Positions 1-7,416 of a DNA stretch of 9,432 nucleotides are shown here, one piece after another. Within the stretch, counting starts at the first letter, position 1, and every line of letters starts with the position of its first letter. Both the position numbers and the translations under genes were made by a program. Origin of the DNA: CAZJLP01 sp964546955 (GTDB lineage: Bacteria; Verrucomicrobiota; Verrucomicrobiia; Opitutales; Opitutaceae); assembly GCA_964546955.1 (NCBI GenBank), contig CAZJLP010000092.1:1-9432 (forward strand), given 5' to 3'. A model generated the notes under the pieces. That model ran no database searches, had not been told where the DNA came from, and saw nothing but the letters and a program-made list of their open reading frames with translations.

Positions 1-1971
1 GGCGATCCGTTCAAGCCGGGCGGTGGGTGCCACCGTGTTGATCTTCAGTTTGTTCGGCGAAACGACGTAAAGGCCGCGCCGCGTAGCGAACAGCAATTCC
101 TGCTTGTCGGTCTTCCACACGATGGGTTGCGGGCCGGACCAGATGGAGGTCGAATGGGTGCCGTCCGACGTCCCCAGCACCGTCCACTTCGGATTCAACA
201 GCTTGCCTTGCGCCACCGCGACGAGCTGGTCCAAGGGCGCTTTCATGATCCCCGCGACCGTGCCGAGCCACAGACAATTGTCATCGTCCTCTGCGATCGC
301 CACCACGTGATCGGCCACGGACTCGGAGAGAATCGATGGGTTGAGCCATTTTCCGTCGTGATACAGAGCGATTCCTCGACTCCGGAATCCAGCCCAAAGC
401 CGGCCCTGCTTGTCTCCGTAAAGAGCCCGCACCTCATGGATAGGCAGTCCTTCGGATACATCCAGCAGCGTATCGCTCCCTTTTTTGACCAAGAAGATCC
501 CGGACTCCCAAGTGCCCATGTAGATATCGCCGTTGGGCATCTCTGTGAAAGAAGTGCCCCGGCTAACGAACTTACCGCCGTCAAACGCATAATGCTTGGC
601 GATTCCGTCGCGCACACGGTACACTCCGCTGCGGAGGGTCGCGACCCACATGTCCCCGTTCGCACCCTCATAAAAAGCAGTTGGATTCTGAATACCGGGG
701 AAAGGCGCCAGCTCGCCATTGCGCAAGACCATCACGCGGGCATACGCGAACCAAACGGACCCGTCCCGCGCGGCATAGACCGTTTGAGCTCCTCCAACTG
801 GAAAACCGTTCTTTTCCGTGCATTCGGTGATCGTGCCATCCGGAGCTATTTTGGTCAGCGGTCCTCGCTGCATGGGCAGCCAGAGATTCCCCGCCTTGTC
901 CTTGGTGACTCCGCGCACCCCCGCCCCCGGAAGTCCATCGGCGGCCGTCAGGGTGTAGAACGGCATCTCTCTGCCGCGCAGCAATCCGTCGGTGCGCGCG
1001 CAAATCCAGAGGTTGTTTTCAGCGTCTTCGATCATGGCGCCGAGTCCTTCGCCGACCGCTTTTGCGACCATGAGAATTTCCGGCTTTGCGGGGTCGTTTA
1101 TCTTGTGCACTCCCGCCGCGGCAATCCACAGCCCGCCGTCCCTGGCCTTGGCGATCGAGTCGACCTGCGATTCCGCCAGTCCATGGGACTTCGTGTACTG
1201 TTCGAGCGACCCATTCGGCCTTAAACAGAACAGCCCGTGGCTCGCCCCGGCCACCGCAAACCAGAGCGTTCCAGGCGAGGTTTCCACCGCGCGCGTGAGT
1301 TCCCGGCCCATCGCCGGCGGGGCAAAACGGCGAAAGCTTTCGTTTTCGTAGATCAACGCGCCGGGTGTGCGCGCCTGGCCAATCCACAGCCGGCCTTGGG
1401 AATCCACGAAGAGGTATTCGACCAGTTTGATCAAAAGCGGGTGTTCTCGGCGCCTCAGAACGCCGTTTTCCAACACATGCAATCCTTCGCCGTGCGTTCC
1501 AAACCAGACGCGTCCCGCCTGATCCTGCGCAATTCCACGGACGCTGACGTTGTCCAACCCGATCCGTTCAAATTGACCATCGCGATGCCGCAGGACGCCG
1601 CGCTCGGTCCCCACCCACAGCGTGCCGTCTCGATCCTCAAAAAGCGCATGGATGAAATGATTCAGCAAGGCGGGCGTGTTCGACACGCGGTAGTGTTCGA
1701 AACGAACGCCGTCGAATCGTCCCAGGCCGGACCCGGTGGCGACCCAAAGGTACCCGTCCCTGGTCTGCAACACCGACGATATATTGGCCTGGGGTATCCC
1801 CGCTTCCGCGCCAAACCGTTCGAAGAAGTAGGTGTTGTTCCGGCCCACCCGCACAAGCGGATTGAGTCCTTCCGCAGACAGCTGCACCAGACATCCGAAC
1901 AGAGCAAACGCCAGCCATGCCGCCCGGTTCCTTCTCTTGCCGGTAAAAGGAGGGGCGCGCCTCACAGTCAT
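1..1971 (-). CDS. Two-component regulator propeller protein, C-terminus beyond window (partial)
   Basis: Reading from the ATG at 1971, the frame stays open for 657 codons to the window edge, so only the N-terminal sensor part is visible. Residues 1-33 look like a signal peptide: a basic stretch (KRRNR), the hydrophobic core WLAFALFGCLVQ, then LSA before the mature chain. From about residue 60 to 640 I count fourteen Reg_prop-type repeats of the form DGxLWVGTxxGLxRxDG, for example DGYLWVATGSGLGRFDG and RDGTLWVGTERGV. Fourteen fits two seven-bladed propellers, as in hybrid two-component sensors. The last visible residues (TVAPTARLERIA) look like the start of a Y_Y_Y domain. In this family a membrane helix and then a histidine kinase, GGDEF or DNA-binding output usually follow, and none of that can be seen here. 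The likely role is periplasmic ligand sensing, often of oligosaccharides. The start has only a weak ribosome site (AGGCGAG). An in-frame GTG 11 codons upstream is possible but less likely. The gene is divergent from the gene at 2307. Confidence 0.9.
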   Translation of the reverse strand, partial: MTVRRAPPFTGKRRNRAAWLAFALFGCLVQLSAEGLNPLVRVGRNNTYFFERFGAEAGIPQANISSVLQTRDGYLWVATGSGLGRFDGVRFEHYRVSNTPALLNHFIHALFEDRDGTLWVGTERGVLRHRDGQFERIGLDNVSVRGIAQDQAGRVWFGTHGEGLHVLENGVLRRREHPLLIKLVEYLFVDSQGRLWIGQARTPGALIYENESFRRFAPPAMGRELTRAVETSPGTLWFAVAGASHGLFCLRPNGSLEQYTKSHGLAESQVDSIAKARDGGLWIAAAGVHKINDPAKPEILMVAKAVGEGLGAMIEDAENNLWICARTDGLLRGREMPFYTLTAADGLPGAGVRGVTKDKAGNLWLPMQRGPLTKIAPDGTITECTEKNGFPVGGAQTVYAARDGSVWFAYARVMVLRNGELAPFPGIQNPTAFYEGANGDMWVATLRSGVYRVRDGIAKHYAFDGGKFVSRGTSFTEMPNGDIYMGTWESGIFLVKKGSDTLLDVSEGLPIHEVRALYGDKQGRLWAGFRSRGIALYHDGKWLNPSILSESVADHVVAIAEDDDNCLWLGTVAGIMKAPLDQLVAVAQGKLLNPKWTVLGTSDGTHSTSIWSGPQPIVWKTDKQELLFATRRGLYVVSPNKLKINTVAPTARLERIA

Positions 1972-2150
1972 CTCGCCTGACCCTAAAACACGGAAACGCG
2001 GCACAATTAGGCTATTATCGGATTTAGGAGACCATTCTTGAGGTAGAAAAGGCTCCGTTCTCGCAGCGAATTGGGACGAGACTATCCCTCCATCCGGGCG
2101 ACCGCACCCAACCGATCGCTGCCATTGGGGCACCTCAACCAGCAATAAAG

Positions 2151-2176
2151 GTGGATGATCCACTTGCGATATCGCA
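2151..2176. promoter_or_regulatory. Two adjacent palindromes, possible operator
   Basis: GTGGATGATCCAC (2151-2163) has perfect six-base arms around one central base. One base later comes TGCGATATCGCA (2165-2176), a perfect twelve-base palindrome. They lie about 130 bases upstream of the start at 2307 and about 180 bases from the divergent start at 1971. Paired dyads in a divergent promoter region are typical of regulator binding sites. No known consensus is recognised, so the operator role is inference. Confidence 0.3.
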
Positions 2177-2291
2177 TCCGCATCGTTTACCATCACTTAC
2201 ACAAGTTCGAGAACCCGGCATGGCTTCCGCTATGTCCGCGACATCCCCATCACGCCCCAAAATTAAACTCGTTCCCTCCGCGGCTGTACCC

Positions 2292-2296
2292 GGAGG
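2292..2296 (+). promoter_or_regulatory. Ribosome binding site that fixes the start at 2307
   Basis: GGAGG lies ten bases before the ATG at 2307, and the signal peptide begins exactly at that ATG. This favours 2307 over the in-frame GTG at 2151, which would add 52 residues with no recognisable character in front of the signal peptide. Confidence 0.7.
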
Positions 2297-2306
2297 CGCT
2301 GATCAA

Positions 2307-4211
2307 ATGAATCCAACCCTTGCCCTCCGTTGCGCCGGCGTTTTCGCGCTGAGCTTTTCCCTCGCAACCCCAACGTTCTCGCAAGAGATCGCCGCCACGG
2401 TGGTGGACCTGCCCGAGTACACGGTTCGGACCGACCGCATGTTGCCTCTTCCCGAAGCGTGGCGGTACGCCCGCATCCCGGGCTTTGAAGTTTTGTCCAG
2501 TTCCTCCGAGCGAGAAACCAGGCGGGTTGTGCGGGAATTCCAGGAGGTCCGCCGCGCGATCGATGTGGTCTGGCCCGGCATGCAGCGAGGACTGCCGCGG
2601 GACTGCCTCCTGATCGTCTGTGGCCCGGGACGTTTCGCCCCTTTCGTGCCGACAAAAAATGCTCACGGCCCTCGCACTACACTCGCGTTGCGCGACAAAG
2701 AAACGGCGGCACTGGTGATCGACAATGGCGCGCCGGTCGTATCGCTTTTCGGTTCGATCGGCGCCGGGCGCGCTGCGGACGTCGATCTTTTTGGGCTCAA
2801 TATCGCCGCGACTTCGCCGACCGCCGCCACCGTGCCTTTTGGCATGGATGTCATGGCCTTGGAGGACCGTTACGGCTTGATCAAGCCGGGCCTCGATCCG
2901 ACCGCGCCGGAACAGAGCGACGCGCTCGGCTTCAATCTCGGCCAGGGACTTTCCTCACCCTTTGAAGTCGTCTCGACCGATGTCGTCGTGGATCAACGGG
3001 GTCAGCGACAGCGGGAATATGTCCGGTTTCTTTTCAGCCAATTGGAGAACCCCTTGCCAGCGTGGCTGGACGAAGGATTGGCCCGACTGTTCATGACGAT
3101 GGAGGTCGGCGACGACCACATACGTTTTGCCCGCCTGCGGTACGACGTGGACGACACCATCTTCTCAAGCCCGCAAGCGCAAATCGACAACCAGATGGTA
3201 TCCGTGATGAACGACTACGTGATTACCGGTGAAAAGGAATTCAACACGGCGCTGGGGCGACGCGCCTTGTTGCCGATGGACGAATTTTTTGCGATGCAGC
3301 GCGACGCCGCCGCGACGCAAGATGTCGTCACGGGCCGGTGGGCTCATCAGGCGGCGGCTTTCGTTCATTGGGGCCTGTACGGAAATCACGGGGCCAACCG
3401 AAAGGACTTCCTGAAGTTCGTCGATCTCTCATACCGCCAGCCCGTGACCGAGGCCATGGTGCGCGACGCCTTCGGAATGTCCTTCGAAAAGCTCTCGCTG
3501 GCGCTGCGCGGTTACATCGCGAAGCCCACCTTTCAGGAGGTCACTTTTGTCGCTCGCGATGGCAAGCTGAAGCCGATCGCCGAGATTGAATTGCGCGACG
3601 CGACCCAAGCGGAAGTTGGCCGGATCAAAGGAGTCGCCTTCCGCCTCGCCGGTCACGACGCGCTCGCTCACACGACGCTGGCCACGGCTTATGCCCGTGG
3701 CGAGCGCGACCCTCAATTGCTCGCCGAATTGGGCTTACAGGAACAACTCACGGGGAAACCCGATCGGAGCCGCCGCCTGTTGGAAGCAGCGTCCAAGGCA
3801 AAAGTCTCGAACTCCCGCGCTCACGTTGCGCTGGCCCGCCTGCGGCTGGCCGAGGCGCGCGGCAAGCCGGCCGCTCCCGAAGGAAAGTTCGACGCCCGTC
3901 AAACCTACGCCGTCCTCGAGCCGCTTTTCGCCGCGCGGGCCCAGCCGACTCTGCGCTCCGAAGTTTACGATCTCATCGCCGAAGCGTGGTCGCAGTCAGC
4001 GGTCAAACCTCGGCCGGAACATCTCGCGGTGTTGAAGGAAGGCCTTGCCCGGTTCCCCCACAACGTCAACCTGCTGTACGAAGCCGCTGCCTTGTATGCA
4101 AAGCATAAATACACAGCAGAGGCAGCCGACCTGGTGAGAATCGGCCTGCACATCAAGAACCCTTCGCTGCGTAGCCGCTTTGAAACCCTCCAGGCTTCGC
4201 TCCCGCGATAG
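2307..4211 (+). CDS. Secreted peptidase MA-like protein with degenerate HExxH and TPR-like C-terminus
   Basis: The 634-residue product starts with a clear signal peptide (residues 1-26, hydrophobic core CAGVFALSFSLA, then TPTFS). The mature N-terminus has DLPEYTV, followed by LPEAWRYARIPGFEVLSS. This opening resembles secreted Opitutaceae proteins I recall, but I cannot check that here. Residues 236-240 read REYVR, followed about ten residues later by LPAWLDEGLA (250-259). In gluzincin-type peptidase MA-like and DUF1570 proteins this pair normally reads HExxH ... WxxEGLA, supplying two His ligands and a Glu ligand for zinc. Here both His are Arg, while the motif Glu and the EGLA Glu remain, so peptidase activity is doubtful. 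AFVHWGLYG (351-359) follows. Residues about 442-628 are alpha-helical with TPR-like repeats (LLYEAAALYAKHKYTAEAADLVRIGL). The likely location is periplasmic or extracellular. Substrate and partners are unknown; it may be a binding or scaffold protein. The stop codon sits directly against an assembly gap. Confidence 0.85.
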   Translation: MNPTLALRCAGVFALSFSLATPTFSQEIAATVVDLPEYTVRTDRMLPLPEAWRYARIPGFEVLSSSSERETRRVVREFQEVRRAIDVVWPGMQRGLPRDCLLIVCGPGRFAPFVPTKNAHGPRTTLALRDKETAALVIDNGAPVVSLFGSIGAGRAADVDLFGLNIAATSPTAATVPFGMDVMALEDRYGLIKPGLDPTAPEQSDALGFNLGQGLSSPFEVVSTDVVVDQRGQRQREYVRFLFSQLENPLPAWLDEGLARLFMTMEVGDDHIRFARLRYDVDDTIFSSPQAQIDNQMVSVMNDYVITGEKEFNTALGRRALLPMDEFFAMQRDAAATQDVVTGRWAHQAAAFVHWGLYGNHGANRKDFLKFVDLSYRQPVTEAMVRDAFGMSFEKLSLALRGYIAKPTFQEVTFVARDGKLKPIAEIELRDATQAEVGRIKGVAFRLAGHDALAHTTLATAYARGERDPQLLAELGLQEQLTGKPDRSRRLLEAASKAKVSNSRAHVALARLRLAEARGKPAAPEGKFDARQTYAVLEPLFAARAQPTLRSEVYDLIAEAWSQSAVKPRPEHLAVLKEGLARFPHNVNLLYEAAALYAKHKYTAEAADLVRIGLHIKNPSLRSRFETLQASLPR

Positions 4212-4221
4212 NNNNNNNNNN
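4212..4221. other. Assembly gap (10 Ns)
   Basis: Ten Ns follow the TAG stop of the upstream gene without a single base between. A round run of ten is usually a scaffolding placeholder, so the true distance between 4211 and 4222 is unknown. The sides may not be adjacent by ten bases, and a small gene could be missing. Confidence 0.95.
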
Positions 4222-4224
4222 TTC

Positions 4225-4254
4225 CCCGTCCATTGAAAAACATCTCCGGACGGG
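4225..4254. repeat. Inverted repeat beside the gap, possible terminator of the upstream gene
   Basis: CCCGTCC and GGACGGG form a perfect seven-base stem with a 16-base loop, starting four bases after the Ns. Its position just downstream of the stop at 4211 would suit a terminator, but no T-run follows the stem and the gap makes the real spacing unknown. Confidence 0.3.
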
Positions 4255-4453
4255 TCGGAAGGTAGGACTCGCCATCGTGTGCGGCCCGCCTCGCACGCTA
4301 GTATCTGCGCAGCGCTAGACGGCGTCAAAACCCGTATTCTCACGCGACGCCTCTCCTTGGATGCGCGGTCCGGGAGGCCCGCCTTGTGGGGGTCGGTGTG
4401 GATGCCCGGGGTTCCCCGCGGTGGACCCCTTCAATCGCGTTCGTCAACGATTG

Positions 4454-4492
4454 TAGTCGATCTAGGGATTCCTTTCCTTGGCAGTTCGACTA
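4454..4492. promoter_or_regulatory. Seven-base inverted repeat upstream of the beta-helix gene
   Basis: TAGTCGA and TCGACTA are perfect complements separated by 25 bases, so their centres are 32 bases apart, about three helical turns. They end about 80 bases before the start at 4572. This geometry would suit a dimeric regulator, but a match of this size can arise by chance and no known site is recognised. Confidence 0.2.
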
Positions 4493-4571
4493 GGTCTATG
4501 GTGCGTTCGCGGACTGGTGTCCGCCGCTGGCCCCCCTCTGGCGTTCGTTCGTATCACACCCCTCGCATCAC

Positions 4572-7193
4572 ATGAAACTATCCCTACTCGTACCCGTGGG
4601 CCGCGCTCTGCGCGCCTGCTTCGCCGGCGCCAGCCTGCTCGTCCTTGCTTCGACCGGTTTAGCCGCGGTCTCCTCCTGGGTTTTTTACGATTCCACTGGA
4701 AACCTGCAGTATCAGTCCGATTCGCGCGGCAATCGCATCATCGATTTTTCTCAAGCCGGCTATGGCGGCGGGGGCGTCCCGATTCCCAACGTGGCGGAAG
4801 AAGTGACCGTCTCCCCAAGCGGCGGAGATGATACCGCGGCCATCCAAAATGCGATCAACGTCATCGCGGCCCAGACGCCGGACGCCAGCGGCTTCCGCGG
4901 CGCGGTGCTTCTGCGGGCCGGCAATTTCCGCGTGAGCGCCCAACTCCGCATCACCACCAGCGGCGTCGTGCTGCGCGGCAGCGGATCCGGAACCGGCGGA
5001 ACCGCCCTGGTTTTGAGCGGGAGCGCATTTCGCGCGATCAGCATCGGAGGTTCGGGCGGACATGTCCGGTCGAATACCGTGGGCATCACCGATTCGTACA
5101 TCCCAGCGGGCGCGAATTCGTTCACCGTGACGAGCGCCGCGGGCTTCGCCGTGGGCGACACCGTCCATGTGCACCGTCCGGTCACGCAAAAATGGATCGA
5201 GCTCCTCGACATGGACGACCTCGTCCGCGACGGCTCTCCACAAACCTGGATCGCAGCCGGCAGCGAGATTTTCACCGATCGCGTGATCGCGGGCATCTCG
5301 GGCAACCGCATTACCCTCGACGTGCCCCTGACCGACAACTGGGACTCCGCTTATCTCAGCCCGCCCGGCGGAAAGTTGTCGAAGTACGCCTTCACCGGCC
5401 GGGTTTCGAAGATCGGCGTGGAAAACCTCGCCATCATCGCGCCGGGCGGCGGGGCCACCGGCTGGAGCGCGTTCGCGATCGACAACATCATTGATTCCTG
5501 GGTCCGGGATATCCGAATCCAGGATACGTTTAACAGCGTGAACGTGAGCAGCAAATCGAAGCGCGTGACGATCGACAACATCCGCGTGCACCACACTTTC
5601 CGCCAGGGAAGCAGCGCCGCGCCGAGCGATTTCAGCCTGACCGGCACCCAGCTGCTGGCTAACAATTGCCGCGTCACGGGAAAGGGCAACAGCTGGCCCT
5701 TCATCTCGCAGGGTCGCGTCACCGGTCCGATCGTGCTGCTGAAATGCTTCGGCGACGACCGTGGTTTCGGCCCCCATCAGCGATGGGCTACCGGGCTCCT
5801 CTGCGATTTGAGCGAATTCCCGAGCACCTATACCGGTGACAAGGCGGGCATCGCCTATTCGGATCGCGGCCACTACGGCTCCGGCCATGGTTGGACGACA
5901 GGCTGGTCCGTTGCCTGGAACGTCCGCGCCACCACCTTCTGCATTCAGCGGCCAGCCGGTTCGCAGAACTGGGGCATCGGATGCGTCGGCCAGATCCTCA
6001 CTCAAAGCGCGCCGGGCAGCTCAGCCGGCCCACGTCCCAATGGTATTTACGATTCACACGGCACCCCCGTCACGCCAGGCAGCCTTTACCTCGCGCAACT
6101 GAAGCAGCGGGCTGGCGCCGCGGCATTGAATGCGATCGGCTACGCCGACGTGGACGGCTCGCCTTTCAGCGGCGGCACGGTTTCCGCCCCGACGTTTACC
6201 CCGCCTCCGGGCACCTTCAGCAACTCGCAGTCGGTCTCGATCGCGAGCGCGACCACCGATGCTTCGATCCGCTATACCACGGACGGAAGCACACCGACCA
6301 CCACGACGGGCACGCTGTATTCCACTCCCGTCATCATCGACAACACCACGACGCTGAAGGCGGTGGCCTTCAAAACCGGACTCACCACCAGTGCCGTGAC
6401 CACCGGCACGTATACGATCGCCCGGCCCGGCTTCAATCTGACCGCGACCCCGGCCTCACAGGTCGTCGCGCCCGGCAGCGGCACCACCTTCACCGCCACC
6501 GTGGCGGCCACCAACGGCTTTACCGGCACCGTGATGTTCTCCGTGAGTGGCCTGCCCGCTGGCGCAACCGGCGCGTTTTCGCCGGCTTCGGTCGTCGCCA
6601 ACGGCAGCACCACCCTGAGCATCGCCACCGCAGCATCGACTCCGGTCGGCGTTTATCCGCTGACCATCACCGGCACGAGCGGCATCGCGCAACGCACGGT
6701 CCAAGTGACTCTGGACGTTCGCGCGACCCAGACCTGTGTCACCGCGACAAGCAATTCCACCTTCAATAATCGGGCAATGGCCTCGAAGACGGGAACGTTC
6801 ACCGCGACATTCGACGCACGCACCTCCGCCTCCCCGATGAACAGCATCATCGGCCTGTCCAATGGCGCGAAGACCGTCTACACCGGCTTCGCGGTGCTGG
6901 TCCGCTTCAACCCCAGCGGGCGCATCGACGCGCGCAACGGCGGGGCCTACGCGGCGGCTTCGGTTATCCCGTATTCCGCGAACACGAACTATCGCTTCCG
7001 TGTCGTCGTGAACGTCACGGCGAAAACCTATTCGGTCTTCGTCACTCCCGCCGGTGGCGCGGAGATCACCGTCGGCAGCAACTACGCGTTTCGCACCGAG
7101 GCAAACACCGTGACCAGCCTGAACAACTGGGCCGTTCAAGCCGACGACTCGCTCGCGGGCACAACCACGGTCTGCAACTTCAACGCGCCGTAA
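4572..7193 (+). CDS. Secreted pectate-lyase-like beta-helix protein with three C-terminal accessory domains
   Basis: The 873-residue product is modular. Residues 1-32 form a signal peptide (MKLSLL, then a hydrophobic stretch ending TGLAA). Residues about 40-510 look like a right-handed parallel beta-helix of the pectate lyase superfamily. Typical marks are DFSQAGYGGGGVPIP (58-72), GDDTAAIQNAIN (85-96), GFRGAVLLRAGNFRVS (107-122) and SGVVLRGSG (130-138). Residues about 538-616 match the chitobiase/beta-hexosaminidase C-terminal type (PGTFSNSQSVSI, IRYTTDGSTPT, LKAVAFKTG). Residues about 620-716 form an Ig-like or NEW3-like sandwich (FSVSGLPAGATGAFSP). Residues about 720-873 form a final beta-rich module with Cys722 and Cys868 near its ends. 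The likely job is cleaving or binding polysaccharide outside the cytoplasm. Substrate and catalytic residues cannot be read from the sequence alone. The start is set by the signal peptide; no clear ribosome site precedes it. It appears to be a single-gene unit, closed by a terminator 22 bases after the stop. Confidence 0.88.
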   Translation: MKLSLLVPVGRALRACFAGASLLVLASTGLAAVSSWVFYDSTGNLQYQSDSRGNRIIDFSQAGYGGGGVPIPNVAEEVTVSPSGGDDTAAIQNAINVIAAQTPDASGFRGAVLLRAGNFRVSAQLRITTSGVVLRGSGSGTGGTALVLSGSAFRAISIGGSGGHVRSNTVGITDSYIPAGANSFTVTSAAGFAVGDTVHVHRPVTQKWIELLDMDDLVRDGSPQTWIAAGSEIFTDRVIAGISGNRITLDVPLTDNWDSAYLSPPGGKLSKYAFTGRVSKIGVENLAIIAPGGGATGWSAFAIDNIIDSWVRDIRIQDTFNSVNVSSKSKRVTIDNIRVHHTFRQGSSAAPSDFSLTGTQLLANNCRVTGKGNSWPFISQGRVTGPIVLLKCFGDDRGFGPHQRWATGLLCDLSEFPSTYTGDKAGIAYSDRGHYGSGHGWTTGWSVAWNVRATTFCIQRPAGSQNWGIGCVGQILTQSAPGSSAGPRPNGIYDSHGTPVTPGSLYLAQLKQRAGAAALNAIGYADVDGSPFSGGTVSAPTFTPPPGTFSNSQSVSIASATTDASIRYTTDGSTPTTTTGTLYSTPVIIDNTTTLKAVAFKTGLTTSAVTTGTYTIARPGFNLTATPASQVVAPGSGTTFTATVAATNGFTGTVMFSVSGLPAGATGAFSPASVVANGSTTLSIATAASTPVGVYPLTITGTSGIAQRTVQVTLDVRATQTCVTATSNSTFNNRAMASKTGTFTATFDARTSASPMNSIIGLSNGAKTVYTGFAVLVRFNPSGRIDARNGGAYAAASVIPYSANTNYRFRVVVNVTAKTYSVFVTPAGGAEITVGSNYAFRTEANTVTSLNNWAVQADDSLAGTTTVCNFNAP

Positions 7194-7215
7194 CTTCGCA
7201 ATAGGTTTTGTCTCG

Positions 7216-7244
7216 AGGGCGCCCGATCGCGGGCGCCCTGTTTG
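7216..7244 (+). terminator. Rho-independent-like terminator of the beta-helix gene
   Basis: AGGGCGCCCG (7216-7225) and CGGGCGCCCT (7230-7239) form a perfect ten-base GC-rich stem with the four-base loop ATCG, followed by GTTTG. The stem begins 22 bases after the stop codon at 7193. The T-tract is short, but the stem is very strong. On the opposite strand no T-run follows, so it probably acts on the plus strand only. Confidence 0.8.
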
Positions 7245-7264
7245 TGCCTTCCGAAGCCTCGTTC

Positions 7265-7378
7265 TCGTTCTCTTACTCCTACTCGTTCTCGAGCCCACCG
7301 AAGCAGTCCATTGCCGACGCTAAAACTCTGTAGCGCGAGTTATGGGGGGGGCGAGAACGAGTAGGAGTAAGAGAACGA
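7265..7378. repeat. Perfect 27-base inverted repeat with hexamer substructure (MITE- or REP-like)
   Basis: The left arm at 7265-7291 and the right arm at 7352-7378 are perfect reverse complements over 27 bases, around a 60-base centre. Read in the right-arm direction, both arms consist of hexamers such as GAGAAC, GAGTAG, GAGTAA, GAGAAC. The pattern continues one unit beyond the perfect arm on each side (GAGAAC left, GATTAG right). A run of eight G stands just inside the right arm (7344-7351). The centre holds CGCTA (7318-7322) and TAGCG (7331-7335), which can form a small inner stem. The element lies between two convergent genes, after the plus-strand terminator and 38 bases beyond the minus-strand stop. 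No target-site duplication is visible. It could be a dispersed palindromic element, a long terminator-like structure for the minus-strand gene, or both. Confidence 0.85.
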
Positions 7379-7416
7379 TTAGGCAAGACGGACCAAGCCC
7401 AGCGCCCGTCTACCCG

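Larger units (their letters stand above)
1972..2306. other. Divergent intergenic region
   Basis: These 335 bases separate the start codons of two divergent genes and should carry both promoters. A GATAAT hexamer on the minus strand near 2012-2017 could be a -10 box for the propeller gene, but I find no matching -35. For the plus-strand gene no good sigma-70 pair is visible. Two neighbouring palindromes (2151-2163 and 2165-2176) are the only clear structure. Reading frames across this stretch have no coding character that I recognise. Confidence 0.6.
4222..4571. other. Intergenic region after the gap, no gene recognised
   Basis: Nothing here reads as protein or as an RNA gene I recognise. Three small structures are visible. 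CCCGTCC at 4225-4231 pairs with GGACGGG at 4248-4254. An imperfect GC-rich hairpin (GGGGTTCC with GGTGGACCCC) spans 4408-4429. TAGTCGA at 4454-4460 pairs with TCGACTA at 4486-4492. None has a terminal T-tract. A TTGGCA at 4478-4483 could be a -35 box, but no -10 box stands at the right distance. The promoter of the gene at 4572 should lie in this stretch. Confidence 0.6.

Noticed and set aside
127..1224. Plus-strand open frame of 365 codons across the propeller gene
   Set aside because: The minus-strand frame carries repeated propeller motifs throughout; the plus-strand product has no recognisable features.
2151..2306. In-frame GTG at 2151 as the start of the peptidase-like protein
   Set aside because: It would put 52 uncharacteristic residues before a clear signal peptide. 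GGAGG at 2292-2296 and the ATG at 2307 explain the start better.
4478..4502. TTGGCA and TATGGT as a promoter pair for the beta-helix gene
   Set aside because: The spacing is 13 bases, too short for a sigma-70 promoter.
4659..6005. Long antisense open frame of 448 codons opposite the beta-helix gene
   Set aside because: Its composition (many Gly, Ala, Arg, Asp; no domain) is that of a shadow frame in GC-rich DNA, and the plus-strand product has clear domains.
5891..6769. Second plus-strand frame of 292 codons inside the beta-helix gene
   Set aside because: Rich in His and Arg in the way of an out-of-frame reading of Thr/Ala-rich codons; it lies wholly within a well-supported gene.
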